64,000 bases of DNA from Monoplex corrugatus (lineage: Eukaryota > Mollusca > Gastropoda > Littorinimorpha > Ranellidae), in the NCBI GenBank assembly GCA_030674185.1, contig JAPXFY010000026.1:54052589-54116588 (forward strand), written 5' to 3'. A program made the position numbers and the translations under genes. Numbering within the stretch: the stretch's first letter is position 1; each line of letters begins with the position of its first letter. The notes below the pieces were generated by a model, which saw only the letters and a program-made list of their open reading frames with translations, was not told where the DNA came from and did not search any database. Below, piece by piece: positions 1-10,575 of the stretch.

Positions 1-521
1 GACCATGTTTGAACAGTATACAGGTTTTGTGAATGTGATTCCACTTCACAAAGTATGTGATTTAAACACATAGAACGAATACCAACTAAAAGCACCATCT
101 GTGCAATCGGACTACCGTATACAATGATCCTTTGGGAACAAAATGGATGTCTATTACGGAGATGAACAAGGTTATAGATTATGGTGTTGTCAGACCAATG
201 ACGGAACATGCTGTACATAAAAGTCACAGACTTCCAGCCTGATGTGTAGCCTGCTATAACTTCAAAGTCATCATGGTGATTAAAGATGTTTATGAAATCT
301 TTTTGTTCCTGTCTGGTTTTGACTGAAGCCAGCTGTCCACCCATCTTCTGACACTGATGTGTTGCCACTGAAAAAGGCAAACAAACATCTGTTTTAAAGT
401 AGGCAAAACATTTGTTACGTGAAGCCACCAAACCCTGGCAACCAGGACTGCTGAAGGGACAGCGTTCTGTTTCATCCTGTCCGTCTTCACATTCTGACTT
501 CAGGTTACAGTCCAAGTGGTG
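1..521 (-). CDS. Partial exon: LDL-receptor class A end plus C-type lectin domain
   Basis: Read on the minus strand from 521 down to 1, one frame stays open for 173 codons with no stop. It begins with the cysteine-rich end of an LDLa module (SECEDGQDETERC) and continues into a C-type-lectin-like domain: GLVASRNKCFAYF, then ATHQCQKMGGQLASVKT, an IAGYTSG stretch in place of the usual WIGL, FRHWSDNTIIYN, and the closing CLNHILCEVES. The paired cysteines expected of the fold are present. The EPN/QPD and WND calcium and sugar-binding motifs are not seen, so canonical carbohydrate binding is doubtful. A splice-acceptor-like TTTCAG ends just before 521. The frame has no ATG and runs off the window, so a start-to-stop search misses it. 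It is probably secreted or membrane-anchored. It could be a pseudogene, because the join to the upstream CUB-like part is out of frame. Confidence 0.68.
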
Positions 522-805
522 CTGAAAGCTGATATAGTGATAACAGAACAATTGAACAGTCCATTGGGTAACTGATGGAGTTTAGCTGTCTCTGGGTGAA
601 AATAAAACGACATTTGAAGACTGATACTTTCATTTAATCGTGTGGGCCTCAGAGTGCTAACATGAATTTGAATATGTGTCGTAGAGAAAATGTGAGCTGA
701 TGAATTACCGTCACCACACACACGCAGGACTTTTTTACGTGAATCTGGTTGTGTGTAAATCAACTCCGCGTACGTTTGGGGTTTGAAATATTTAGATCTT
801 GTTCC
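522..805 (-). CDS. CUB-like domain, second half, and LDLa start (same host gene)
   Basis: The minus strand from 805 to about 522 is open and reads like the second half of a CUB domain: YAELIYTQPDS, KVLRVCGDGNSSAHIFST, HIQIHVSTL, then SLQMSFYFHPE, followed by NGLFNCS, which fits the FxC start of an LDLa module. A TTTTCAG acceptor-like site precedes 805 in the same phase. The spacing from FNC to LDCN in the next segment is about ten residues, as in a normal LDLa repeat, but the two segments are in different frames. Either one nucleotide is missing near 523-535 (sequence error or pseudogene), or an intron of about 185 bp begins at the GGTAATTC near 706. Domain order CUB-LDLa-lectin is common in invertebrate secreted lectins. 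The call rests on motif reading only. Confidence 0.5.
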
Positions 806-914
806 CTGAAAACTGAGCATGATGACTCAGCCGGGGGGCGCTGTCACTTCATCCCAGATGTGAATAGAAGGAAACCAAAAATAAGTTTGACGTGGTAATA
901 TCATATACCCACAA
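806..914. other. Short non-coding stretch
   Basis: Sequence between the host exon and the first Tc1-like element. No gene or repeat recognised. Confidence 0.4.
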
Positions 915-1181
915 TAGGGTGACAAAGTTAATGATCACTATGAGAAAACAGGTGCGTAATAAACTCAGTTCGCTACTGTTATTTATTTCTCAGTCCAGCC
1001 AAATTGTTATGAATTCTTGTTCAGCTGTAAGTGGGCGATGTTGTATTAGTGCGAAAATTGCACGGGATTCTCTACTACTGAGCTTGGCCGCAAACGGAAA
1101 GCGGAAACTTGCGAAAAAGGACCTTGTTTTGGACCGTTCTGCCTGAACACATTGCACAAGCCAGATGGAAAAACCATTATG

Positions 1182-1238
1182 CACGTGCAAGCACTGCTGT
1201 TTATGTGTGAGATGCTGTCTGTTGCTTGGCTTTATAAG
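1182..1238 (+). promoter_or_regulatory. E-box-like motif plus TATA-like box, family A copy 1
   Basis: GCACGTGCAAG at 1181-1191 and TTTATAAG at 1231-1238 lie about 90 and 40 bp before the ATG at 1273. The same arrangement occurs in families B, C and D. Promoter function is inferred from position and conservation. Confidence 0.5.
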
Positions 1239-1272
1239 AAGACATTCCACCAGTAGTAGGCCTGATCTGACA

Positions 1273-1928
1273 ATGCCTCCACGACGAAAATTGAGCGAGT
1301 TTGAGAGGGGACGAGCTGTTGCATGGTTCCAAGATGGTGTTCCCAAGCGAGAAGTGGCCAGGCGACTTCAGGTGTCCATCTCGGTCATTGTCAGACTGAT
1401 TCAACGCTTCACAGCCACTGGGAGGGTCCATGAAAGACGCAGATCTGGTCGACCGAAGAAGACAAACCCACGTGAAGATCGTCTCACTGAACGACAAGCC
1501 CTGCAGACAGAACACCCTTGTATCATGTACAGGGTAACCTGACTGGCCTCCGATACCGGGATGAGATCCTTCGACCGCTGGCTGTGCCTACACAGCAGCA
1601 GATGGGACCGACGGCTGTCTACCAGGATGACAACGCTCGCCCACACAGGGCAAGGGTGGTCAACGACTTCCTGCAGCAGTCTGGAGTCAACAGAATGGAG
1701 TGGCCAGCATGCAGTCCCGATCTCAACCAGATTGAGAACCTCTGGGATGAGCTGTATCGCAAATTGAGGAGCAACCACCCCCCTCCCAGGGATGCCCAAC
1801 ACCTCTACCAGATGCTGCAGGCTGAGTGGCAGGCGCTTCCACAGAGGATCTTCACCAACCTGGTCAACTCGATGAGGACTCGCTGCGTCGAGTGCCAGAA
1901 CAGCCATGGCGGTTACACGCATTACTGA
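1273..1928 (+). pseudogene. Tc1-like transposase, family A copy 1, deleted
   Basis: The reading starts MPPRRKLSEFERGR at 1273, as in all A, B and C transposases here. It keeps the N-terminal helix-turn-helix (REVARRLQVS) and the SGRPKK linker. It then loses about 124 codons, including the second DNA-binding helix region and the first catalytic aspartate (SDESRF in other copies). After the deletion the frame changes and the rest continues through GNLTGLRYRD, QDDNARPHRA (second Asp) and DLNQIENLWDEL (the Glu) to GGYTHY and a stop at 1926-1928. With one catalytic residue gone and a frameshift it cannot encode an active enzyme. The termini could still be mobilised in trans, although the left one is degraded. 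Confidence 0.85.
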
Positions 1929-2169
1929 ACTTTTGGGAGCATCAGAATGCCCTGTCTTGTGATTTCAATGACTTTGGGAAATCAAATTTAGATACGTACC
2001 CACTTTGATCAAATGTACACACCAAACGATTGCTGGAAATTGAAGGCAATTGTGTATCGTTATCACTAAAGCATGGAATTAAAGGTTTGCCAAAATTCAA
2101 CGCATTGGCTTTCTTATTTTGAAAGTTATGAATTTTTGTGCAATTGATCCTTAACTTTTGTGCGTAGTG

Positions 2170-3962
2170 TATGTCTATGCCACTCCGAATGCTAAATTCC
2201 ATCACTACTTTATGAAGATGAGTGACAAAGTGTAACAGTGTGTGAGATCAAGAAGACTGCAACACTACTACACTGCTTGGTATATATCAGGTAACTGCAG
2301 TAACTCAAGCCCACATTACAGCAGTGTGGTTATTTTCGTCTGTGTGATAGTTTTCGCGTGAAATAAATCATCCAGTGATTCCTCATTCATAACATTCTTG
2401 CAGGTACTACACCATGGTGCACAGTAAGCTACATCAGAAGTCATGCTGTACTGTTGTACTTTGTGAAATTGTTTGTTATTACCCATTATGATTTATAATG
2501 TGTGTGTTTGTTCTTTCATCTTACGTCTTTTGGTGTGATCTGTCCACAGTGTCACTGTATGTATTGTAGTATCAGGGAAAATCACAAACAAACACATGGA
2601 CATACAAATCAAAATTAGAAAAATATGTGGAGGTGGGTGGGGAAGAGAGGAAACAGAAAGTTTAAAAGGAAGACATTAAGAACACAGAAAAGAAATTTGA
2701 GTGAGTAGATAATTGGGATTGACACTTAACAGTACTAATGATAAGTATGAAGGAAATTATCACAAAACACATATTTGATAACATTAAAATAATGCATAAA
2801 GAAATTTTAGAAAACATAATTTGATGTTTCTTCTTTAAATGCGCTGCAGTCACATACGAAAATAAACAGTAATAACAATTGGATATGGAAGTATGTTAAG
2901 ATTATTTTCGTATGAGCTGGTCAGAAAGTTTTATCCTTTCTCATGACAAAAACGTTTCATTTAAATGTTCAGAATGTATAGTCTATAAAAGTAAAGTTAG
3001 TGAGTTGTAAGCTTCTTTCACTAAAGTTTATAAATACAGCTACATTCGCCCAGTGAAATATGACTTTTCTACTTTAAATGTAGGAACAAAAAAATCAGGT
3101 CCTACATTTTCATTGTCTCGGATTAGTACACTGGTAAAAAATATGGAAATGGTTGTGGTACTTTTCATTGACATGATATTTTGCTGCAGTAATGTTGACG
3201 AGTTGACGTGTTTATCTTTTTGAGGCGTTTGTATAATGACACCAAATGTGACTTGTAACATTTCCCAAGCAGGGACATGTGTTGTGGATGGTTTGTCAGT
3301 TATAAACTCAGAGAACAACTATTGATTTGACATTGATACCATTGTTACTAGTTCCATCCACGTCACCTGTCACCTGTCACCTATCAGTATCATCAGCGTC
3401 ACAACTCTCTTCTGTGTCCTCTGGTCTTGGCTTTTCTGTGCTACTTTGTAGACTTTAGAACGCTGCTGTTGGTGATGTTGTTCATATAGAAGGTGGGTGG
3501 TCTGTTCATATTTCTTTTAGCCTCCACTGTCCCTCACAAAACTGCTGTCATTAGGGTTGTGTTGGTGTTGCCAGTTACATATCTGACGTATCGCAATTTT
3601 TCATCCTCTTCCTGTGAACTGACAAAGACACTTTTGGAAGCGATCTTCACAATATTAATAATCAATGAAGAATCAACCCATACGATGAAACACACACACT
3701 AACATTATTCCAAAGTATAATTACACATGCACAAACTGGTCCTTTCTTGAGAATCATCTTTCTGATCAAGAATACAGATAACAATGAACATGGAGATGTT
3801 GTATTCAATGGATTCCATGACACCCTTTTAGTTGCCAAAGACATCAGTTCTAAGACAGAAGTCTAGGTAATGTTTGGTGGATAGACACTTGACAGAAAGT
3901 GGTTCAATAAAATAAAAACAAGATCTATGTCAAAGACAGAAAATCAGAATTGAAAAATGCAA
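2170..3962. repeat. Left arm of large inverted duplication
   Basis: The sequence from 2170 to about 3960 reappears in reverse complement between about 19726 and 24731. The other arm is interrupted by an A element (20354-21956) and a C element (22713-24323). Matching landmarks: ATGTCTATGCCACTCC here with the reverse at 24717-24731; GTGGAGGTGGGTGGGG near 2627 with the reverse at 22692-22707; CAGTTCCATCCACGTCACC-type sequence near 3350 with the reverse at 20336-20353. This arm lacks both transposons and so supplies their empty sites. One monomer-like piece of the 34-bp satellite (about 2549-2575) is present here but not in the other arm. No convincing gene is seen. Confidence 0.85.
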
Positions 3963-4545
3963 AAACTTTGGACATGATACTGCAACACATAGAGTGAAAC
4001 TTTGTACATGATACTGCAACATATACAGTGACACTGTGGACATTATACTACAACACATACAGTGACACTATGGACATGATACTACAACACATACAGTGAC
4101 ACTGTGGACATGATATTGCAACATATACAGTGATATTATGGACATTATACTACAACACATACAGTGACACTGTGGACATGATACTGCAACACATACAGTG
4201 ACATGGTGGACATGATACTGCAACATATACAGTGACACTATGGACATGATACTGCAACACATACAGTGACACTGTGGACATGATACTACAACACATACAG
4301 TGACACTGTGGACATGATACTGCAACATACAACACATACAGTGACACTGTGGACATGATACTGCAACACATACAGTGACACTGTGGACATGATACTACAA
4401 CATACAACACATACAGTTGCACATTGGACATGATACTACAACACATACAGTAACACTATGGACATGATACTACAACACATACAGTGACACTGTGGACATG
4501 ATACTGCAACACATTCAGTGACACTGTGGACATGATACTGCACAA
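3963..4545 (-). repeat. 34-bp satellite, left arm block
   Basis: About 17 tandem copies of a 34-bp monomer (for example CACTGTGGACATGATACTAC then AACACATACAGTGA). The monomer begins CACTGT and ends ACAGTG, a 6-bp terminal inverted repeat. It is the reverse complement of the larger block at 17433-19725 and continues the inverted arm. Open frames through it are a by-product of the repeat. Confidence 0.95.
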
Positions 4546-4611
4546 AAACATTTTATATTCTATCAATTTCCATTAAATCTTGAGAAAATCAGTCAACCTC
4601 ACGGTAGTGCA

Positions 4612-5810
4612 GATGTATCAAAGTGTGATGATGAACAGACAGAAGAATTCTACACTCAGCTTCAAATGGTCATGAATGGTTGACGAGAAAGACATCCACA
4701 TTGTTCTGGGTGACTGGAACGTTAAGTTTGGTGTAGATGCCCAAGATGACTGGAGCAATTTCTGTGTTCCCTATTGTAACGAGAGTACCAGTGATGGGGG
4801 ACTACACCTGTTAGTGACACTGAATTAGTTTTTGCATACATTCTTAATCAACATTAAGCATTCTGAAGATAAACTTAGCATTTCCCAAATGGTCGGCATC
4901 ACAGTCAATGTATTATATCGTTGTGAAGAACTGGAACAGGTCATGAGTGGGGCTAAAACAACGACGTTTGCAGGAGCTGACCTTGGCAATGAACATGACC
5001 TGTGCTTAATGAACGTTAAAGTATGGTTGAAAAAAACAAAAGGAATGAAAAATAGTTGTCTCAAAACATCCTCGCATCACTAAACAATTTCAAACCGCCG
5101 AGGGAGGAAAATTCGCCCACTACTCAGTAGTAGTACTGCTTGAAGAAGATCTTGAACTCTCTCAAAAAAGCAACAAGCCAATTTCATTTCTACACCAGTT
5201 CTGTAGTAACACAACAGTAACCAGCAGCAAGCTATCAGAGTCGTAACGCAACAGCCGATTGGTACGGCCGAGTCAAACAAAATCATGTAATAACCGCACG
5301 TGGTCAACGTTCACAGCTGGACTAATGCTGGCCTGTTGCATGGGCTATCAGAGTTCGAAACTGGTATACTCCCCCTCCCTCATACCAATTGAGGTTTGCT
5401 GTCTACACCCCCTTCCTCCAAAACCATTTGTTCCCTTGTGTGCCACAGAACCTCTCGCCATTTTTAACAATGATGACTGAAACAACACAAGAAGTCTTGT
5501 GGAAAAGCCAATGCAAATTAAGCAAAACATCACAAATAATATCTGGAGAAGTATGACGGTGAAATTCAGTGCTGTTATATACACGAGAACTGGTCAAAGA
5601 ATGAAGAGTAAAAAAGAAAGCTGGATCGAGCATCAACGTAAGACATTGAGAAAAACCCTGATAACGACACAATAGCTTTTAAGACTGTTGCAGACTTAAC
5701 CAAACAAAAGTAAAGTCAGCATCATTCTGGGCAAAGATAGCAACTATCTCACGCAGGAAAAAGACACCATGAAATAGTTGACAATGTACTGCTCTGAATA
5801 TGTGGTATAA
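4612..5810 (+). pseudogene. RTE-class LINE fragment: endonuclease and linker
   Basis: Conceptual translation with several frame changes gives an apurinic-type endonuclease. Segments are DEQTEEFYTQLQMVM, then HIVLGDWNVKFG (the GDWN motif), a degraded middle, and FAGADLGNEHDLCLMNVK (equivalent to the terminal GADxGSDH motif) at about 4970-5020. After this, KQFQTAEGGKFAHYS and VADLTKQKSKVSI at about 5690 match the linker that joins endonuclease to reverse transcriptase in RTE LINEs. Stops and shifts are frequent, for example the in-frame stop at 4681-4683. About 5241-5460 does not match the pattern and may be an inserted piece. It probably belongs to the same family as the C-terminal pieces at 8411-8760 and 63154-64000. 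Confidence 0.6.
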
Positions 5811-6100
5811 GTACATTGGAAGGTCTGTGTATAATCGTTTTTAGGAAATTGCTATTCTAGAAAAAAACAAGTGTTCCAGCCCAAAACTTCTTACACTCTA
5901 AGGAACAAAGGAAACATCCAGGTCATGACTCCTTGATGTCCCTCTGCAGAGACAATTTTCTGAAACACAAATTAGTCTTCCATCTGAGTTTGAACCCTCA
6001 CATCCAATGTTGTTAGACGTCTTAGTGCCACGTCACCCTTGTTACAGATGTTTCAATCACTCTAAGCCATTGGACACTGGCAACAAGGTAATTTTATGTC
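5811..6100. other. No recognisable feature
   Basis: AT-rich sequence between two LINE fragments. I see no domain, RNA or tandem repeat. Confidence 0.4.
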
Positions 6101-6109
6101 TTATGAAAT

Positions 6110-7320
6110 TCAATTTTGTTTCTGCTTGACCAGAGATCCAGTTGGAAGTCTTTTTAGCTGTTTTTGCCACTGCCTTTAGGGCTCTTTCCCAGAAACTGAG
6201 ATCTGTTTCATAAAGTTATGGGCAGATCAACCCCTTTGCTCCAGCGTCTATGGCGATAACTTTGGTTTGAAAACCGGATTTCTTTAAACTGCTGGCCAGA
6301 CTGGCATACTTTTAAATCTTGTAGATATTCATTTTGTCCTTTGTACTTTCATACAGCTCAGTGAGTCTGATCAGAATCATTCATTGTAGTGAATGGGAGT
6401 GGATAATGATGTCTGCTCCCATGCCACTCTTCCTGATGATTCCTGGATGTTTTTTCTTTTTCATTGTGGAAGATCTGCTGTGTTCTCCCAGTCATTTTTG
6501 CCACCCAGGAAATCCTGTTCCATGTTCTTGATGCCACAGCTTTTTCAGGCCACAGTTTGCTGCCTCCTGCCATGTCAAAGTGTGCAGGAGCCTCTCCTCT
6601 GGCAGTACTGATCACATATGTGATCTCTTGAAGCACTTGATTGTACAGCCGTGTACATGGTTCTTTGAGCTGGCGTACTTTGCTTGAGCTCAAGACGAGT
6701 TCCATTGTTTGCTCTGGCACAGCAAGCAAGGTCACCTGACTTCCCTCGTTCTATCTAAGAATGTAAGGGGCCATGTGCATATGTCGTTCCAGCTGAGACT
6801 TCTTCAGAGTGCACTTTCCCACATTGTCTGTTGTCCCTGGTGGCCTTGTTGGACTGTTTTCTAGATTCTTCTGGCACCGCTTCTTCATTAACCATCTGTA
6901 TCACCTTGTCTGTCTTTGATTTTCCTTTGGCCTTTGAACACCATTCCATTTTGTTTATTCTAGTTCCTGCCTATTGACTTGCTTTTCTGTGATCATGAGG
7001 CGTTCTGACACTGTGTCCACTGCTTCATATATACTTTCAGCCAGTCTTCAGATTAGGCTCTATTGATCTCACAACATATCTTCCAGACCCTCAAGCATGC
7101 TCAGAGACCTGACCTTTTCCACCCCCCAACGATGGATTTTGTAGAGTAGCTTCAGATTTGCCTGCAGACTATAGAGCGTAATGTCAGTGAGACACGATGG
7201 GACACCAAGTCATTTCTGTTTGCGTTTCTTAATTTTGGCCTCCATGGTTTATCACTGCGCTACAGCTGATTTCGTATGTCAGTAGAGGGTCAGACGAACT
7301 TGAGAATCAATATCATCTGC
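6110..7320 (-). pseudogene. Non-LTR retrotransposon C-terminal region (ELT-type), degraded
   Basis: On the minus strand, with many frame changes, the order of motifs is: EPNLKTG with SLSMLEGLED (about 7100-7200); RLYNQVLQEI and ARGEAPAHFDMAGGSK (about 6555-6650); a segment like DWENTADLP (about 6470); MILIRLTELYEST (about 6370); KYASLASSLKKSGF and KVIAIDAGAKG (about 6230-6310); RALKAVAKTAKKTSNWI (about 6140-6190). The last part aligns residue by residue with the LINE piece at 14722-15490, so both come from one family. This domain follows the reverse transcriptase in a class of invertebrate non-LTR elements. I cannot assign the clade. No intact frame survives. Confidence 0.6.
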
Positions 7321-7439
7321 AGGGACCAGAATTTGTGTTTGCCAACGAAGCCACCACACCAGTCTACTATTTGCAGAATTGTTTTGCTTGGTTTCTTTCC
7401 ATTCCACCTTCCACAGTTCTTGACTGGATGTTCTGTCAC

Positions 7440-7818
7440 TAACGGATTGACTTCAGTAAACACAAGACTCTGCTAGTATTTATTTGACTTCAGTAAACAC
7501 AAGACTGCTAGTATTTATTTGACTAGTAACACAAGACTGCTGTATTTATTGATTCAGTAACACAAGACTGCTAGTATTTATTTGACTTCAGTAAACACAA
7601 GACTGCTAGTATTTATTTGACTTCAGTAAACACAAAACTGCTAGTATTTATTTGACTTCGTAGTAAACACAAGACTCTGCTAGTATTTATTTGACTTCAG
7701 TAAACACAAGACTGCTAGTATTTATTTGACTTCAGTAAACACAGACTGCTGTATTATTATCGTACACAGACTGCTAGTATTTATTTGACTTCGTAAACAG
7801 ATGCTGTTATTGTAGTAA
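7440..7818 (+). repeat. Minisatellite, about 35-bp unit
   Basis: About ten to eleven imperfect copies of a unit containing CACAAGACTGCTAGTATTTA then TTTGACTTCAGTAAA. Several copies are shortened by small deletions, especially near 7535 and 7745-7815. Confidence 0.92.
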
Positions 7819-7830
7819 AAAAAACAAGAA

Positions 7831-8262
7831 TCTCACATCACTCCCTTGCTTCATTTTTTCCACTGGTTGCCTGTTTCTCAAAGAATTTCATGCTAAATTA
7901 ATACTTAATGTTACACAGTGTAATAATGGTGCTGCACCTACTTATCTTTGAGACCACCCCAACATGTGCACTCCTGCCCGATCTCTATATTCTGCCCCTT
8001 TGTGTGCTCACACTGTTGTTCTACCCCCTCCTATACTCCCACACCTGGTCTGCATATATTTTGTACCGCTGATTTTTTTGTTATTGCCAGTGAATGTATT
8101 GGTGAATGAGAGTGCATGCTTTGATTTGATTTGTATTTTTAATATTTCCCTCCGTATAAATGTCGCTGATACTATTATCATCATCATTATTATTATTGTT
8201 ATCATTACAATTATAATTGTTGTTATTTTCCTTGAATTTATTATTGTTTTTATTATAAATAA
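7831..8262 (+). pseudogene. CR1/L2-like LINE 3' fragment
   Basis: Conceptual translation gives HWLPVSQRIS, then NGAAPTYL and CTPARSLYSA, the C-terminal thumb pattern seen in the better-preserved LINEs at 25396-26759 and 45991-48060 ([13 protein letters not shown], then [10 protein letters not shown]). Stops interrupt the frame. The following ATTATTATTATTG-rich stretch at 8180-8260 resembles the short-repeat tails of those LINEs. It starts just after the minisatellite and lacks every reverse-transcriptase catalytic motif. Confidence 0.6.
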
Positions 8263-8410
8263 CATAGCACCACACAAAACTGTATCTGGTTAGACAGATA
8301 GGAGTTACTGTGTGGTATGTACCAGGACATGGACAAGATAAATCAATTTGTTTACTGCCAGTAAAATTATCATGCATTATTGTAGATGTAAGTTTCACAG
8401 TCAAAGGCAA

Positions 8411-8760
8411 AGTCAGAACAAAATTGAGGCAGCTGAAATGTGGTTTTTAAAAAGAATGTGAAGCGTTCCATGGACAGCAAAGAAAACAAACGAGACAGTC
8501 CTGAAAGAAGCAAACACAAACAGAACATTGATGACAAAGATTAGGGAATACAAGCAATATTTATAGGATATTCTATGAAACAAGAGAAGTTTGTACACAT
8601 AGTCACAACAGAAAATCTAAAGGGAAAAGAACACCAGTGTTTAACAGTTTTGCACCGTGGGTGCGCACACGAAGGGTAGAAGATATACTTGTAGTGACAG
8701 AAACTAGATTTGTATGGAGTGCCATGATTGCCAAGGCCATGTGGCACGCACATGATGATG
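8411..8760 (+). pseudogene. RTE-class LINE C-terminal fragment
   Basis: Translation gives SQNKIEAAEMWFLKRM, VPWTAKKTNETVLKEA and, after shifts, FVWSAMIAKAMWHAH. The DNA over 8470-8510 (CCATGGACAGCAAAGAAAAC) is nearly identical to the reverse complement near 63445-63465, so it is the same RTE family as 63154-64000. It carries stops, is 5'-truncated and is not functional. It ends in a short ATGATGATGATGA tract, a plausible 3' tail. Confidence 0.65.
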
Positions 8761-9562
8761 ATGACGAACGTTACCACACCTATCCACTTTGGATATCAAA
8801 CTTGTTTAGGTATAAATAAAGTGGTTGTCATCCATCCTCTTTTCAACGTGAGCCAACAATTCACAACAACTTTTTTTAGGAAACAGTACACCGTTAAAAG
8901 TGTTGTAATTATATGAAATGTATGTAACAGACTTGTCAAGTAACAACATAGTTTGAACGGATGAAACTGACAGGCGAGCTTAATTATATCAAATGACGTA
9001 TCTGTGCTGTGTACGTTGTATTGTGAGCGTGTGCAAGTTGTCTACAAAAGAATGTGTTTCAGAACTGATGACAATGGTTTGCCTTCAGAGTGATCTTCTC
9101 TGGTGAGTTCTCTCATCTTGCCTTAGTCCGGGTCTGTAGATACTCAATTCAATTGGAGAAGTTGGCATCGAGCAAGAATATTGAGGCATGCACATTCAGA
9201 AAACTGCTGTCAAGATGTTGATACTTTATCAAAGAGAGACCTAACACACTGTAAAATGAGAAATGCGTACCACTCAATCATTTATTGTTGTTGCTGTTGC
9301 TTACAACTTAGCTATAGTTTGCCAGCCATGGCAAAACTTTATATTCTCGTCACGTCCTTCAGATAGTAAGCTCTAAATTCACTTTTCAAGTAAATTAACA
9401 CTGTGATACTTTGGTAAGCCTCTTCATCATAATTCAACACAGAATCTAACCTTTCATGTTCTACTGGTCTCTTTCACGTTCTTGCTTTTCATTTCCAACG
9501 AGTCGACGAGGAGAACATGTAATATCTCTAAATCTGCAGGCAACACACAGGTAAAACATACA
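8761..9562. other. No recognisable feature
   Basis: Unique-looking AT-rich sequence. No domain, RNA gene or tandem repeat recognised on either strand. Confidence 0.4.
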
Positions 9563-9672
9563 TTCAGCAATTAAGCGAGCTGCATGCGTTACATCATGAT
9601 GCAGTGCGCTATACACACACAGACTCATGCACACTCACCCATGTACTCACAAAAGTAAAACTGCAGGCTGAA
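9563..9672 (+). repeat. Dispersed ~100-bp repeat, copy 1
   Basis: Shares TTCAGCAATTAAGCGAGCTG through ACTGCAGGCTGAA with 12239-12335 in the same orientation. This copy has about 14 extra bases near 9629. It contains the palindrome CATCATGATG. Identity unknown; a short SINE or MITE is possible. Confidence 0.85.
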
Positions 9673-9868
9673 GAAGTAGCACTCACTGGTTTTACCCAAT
9701 GCTAAAGACAGGCCTAGCTCGCTGTTCAGGCTCTCAAGAGTAATGTGCACACCAGCCCAAATTATGCTGATATACATTGTTAAATACTATTCGTCTTTTC
9801 TTGCCAGAGGTTTCACAAGCTACTGACAGAAGCTATCTGGCATTATTTATAAAAGCATGGTTTCCTCA

Positions 9869-9884
9869 ACACACACACACACAC

Positions 9885-9944
<60 letters not shown>

Positions 9945-9966
9945 GCACACACATACACACACACAT
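9869..9966. repeat. (CA)n microsatellite
   Basis: Almost pure CA dinucleotides with a few CATA and GCAC interruptions. Confidence 0.97.
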
Positions 9967-10307
9967 ATTTTCTTAATCACAAATGAATATGATTTTGTTT
10001 CTAATGAAGCATATCCTCTACCCATTATTCTCTCCCCCTTCCCTCTCTGTCTCTGAAAAAGGAAAACTTTTCTTCAAGCTGGAATCATGCCATAAATCAC
10101 TAGAAAATGTTTTAGATGGTACAGTGATTATCCACGATTTATGTCATTGTGTATTTGGTTACAATGACGAGCAGACTGACAAAAATAGTTCTATAGGGAC
10201 TTACAAATGTCATTTGTATCGAAATACAGTTATAGCGCAAGCAGCAACAAGATTATTTTCTTCATGAAGAAGTTGCTGCTTGATTTATTATCCAGCAGTC
10301 AATAATA
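9967..10307. other. No recognisable feature
   Basis: Sequence up to the left end of element B. An open frame exists around 9983-10267 but no domain is recognised and it is not supported as coding. Confidence 0.35.
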
Positions 10308-10575
10308 AACTCTGCGGAAAAAGTTAAGGACCGCCCTCGAAAAAACCAGCTGACTTCATCTGTGCCAAACTCCTTGTTCCTAAGTTTATAAAATCAAATG
10401 GCTGTCAGGCCGAACACACCAGTGGGTGAGCAATGCTGTGTTAGCCTGAAACTTGCTCGGGAACCACGGAGGCCTGGCTAGGGCACGAGGCAGAAACTGC
10501 CAAACTGCAAGAAGTGGACCATTTTTACGCTGGCGCGTGGGCAAGCCCGGGCGGAAAAGATTAAAAATTCGTTGT

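Larger units (their letters stand above)
915..2169 (+). mobile_element. Tc1-like element family A, copy 1 (internally deleted)
   Basis: Matches A copies at 13194-15590 and 20354-21956 over its length. The right terminal inverted repeat ends ...CTTTTGTGCGTAGTG at 2169 and is followed by TA. The left end is degraded (GACAAAGTTAATGATCAC at 921-938), so the start is approximate. About 373 bp are missing inside the transposase at 1505-1512, joined at a short AGAACA-type microhomology. The right flank (2170 onward) is the start of the large inverted duplication. The left flank does not match the corresponding part of the other arm. Confidence 0.85.

Noticed and set aside
1401..1922. Long minus-strand frames opposite the transposases (also at 13441, 21180, 23446 and 40429)
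   Set aside because: Shadows of GC-rich transposase codons; no independent domain, and they appear in every copy by duplication.
3040..3318. Possible 92-codon gene, partly preserved in the other arm at 22039-22233
   Set aside because: The frame is shortened in the second copy and has no recognised domain; the similarity comes from the inverted duplication.
9777..9986. Thr-His repeat frame
   Set aside because: Simple translation of a CA microsatellite.
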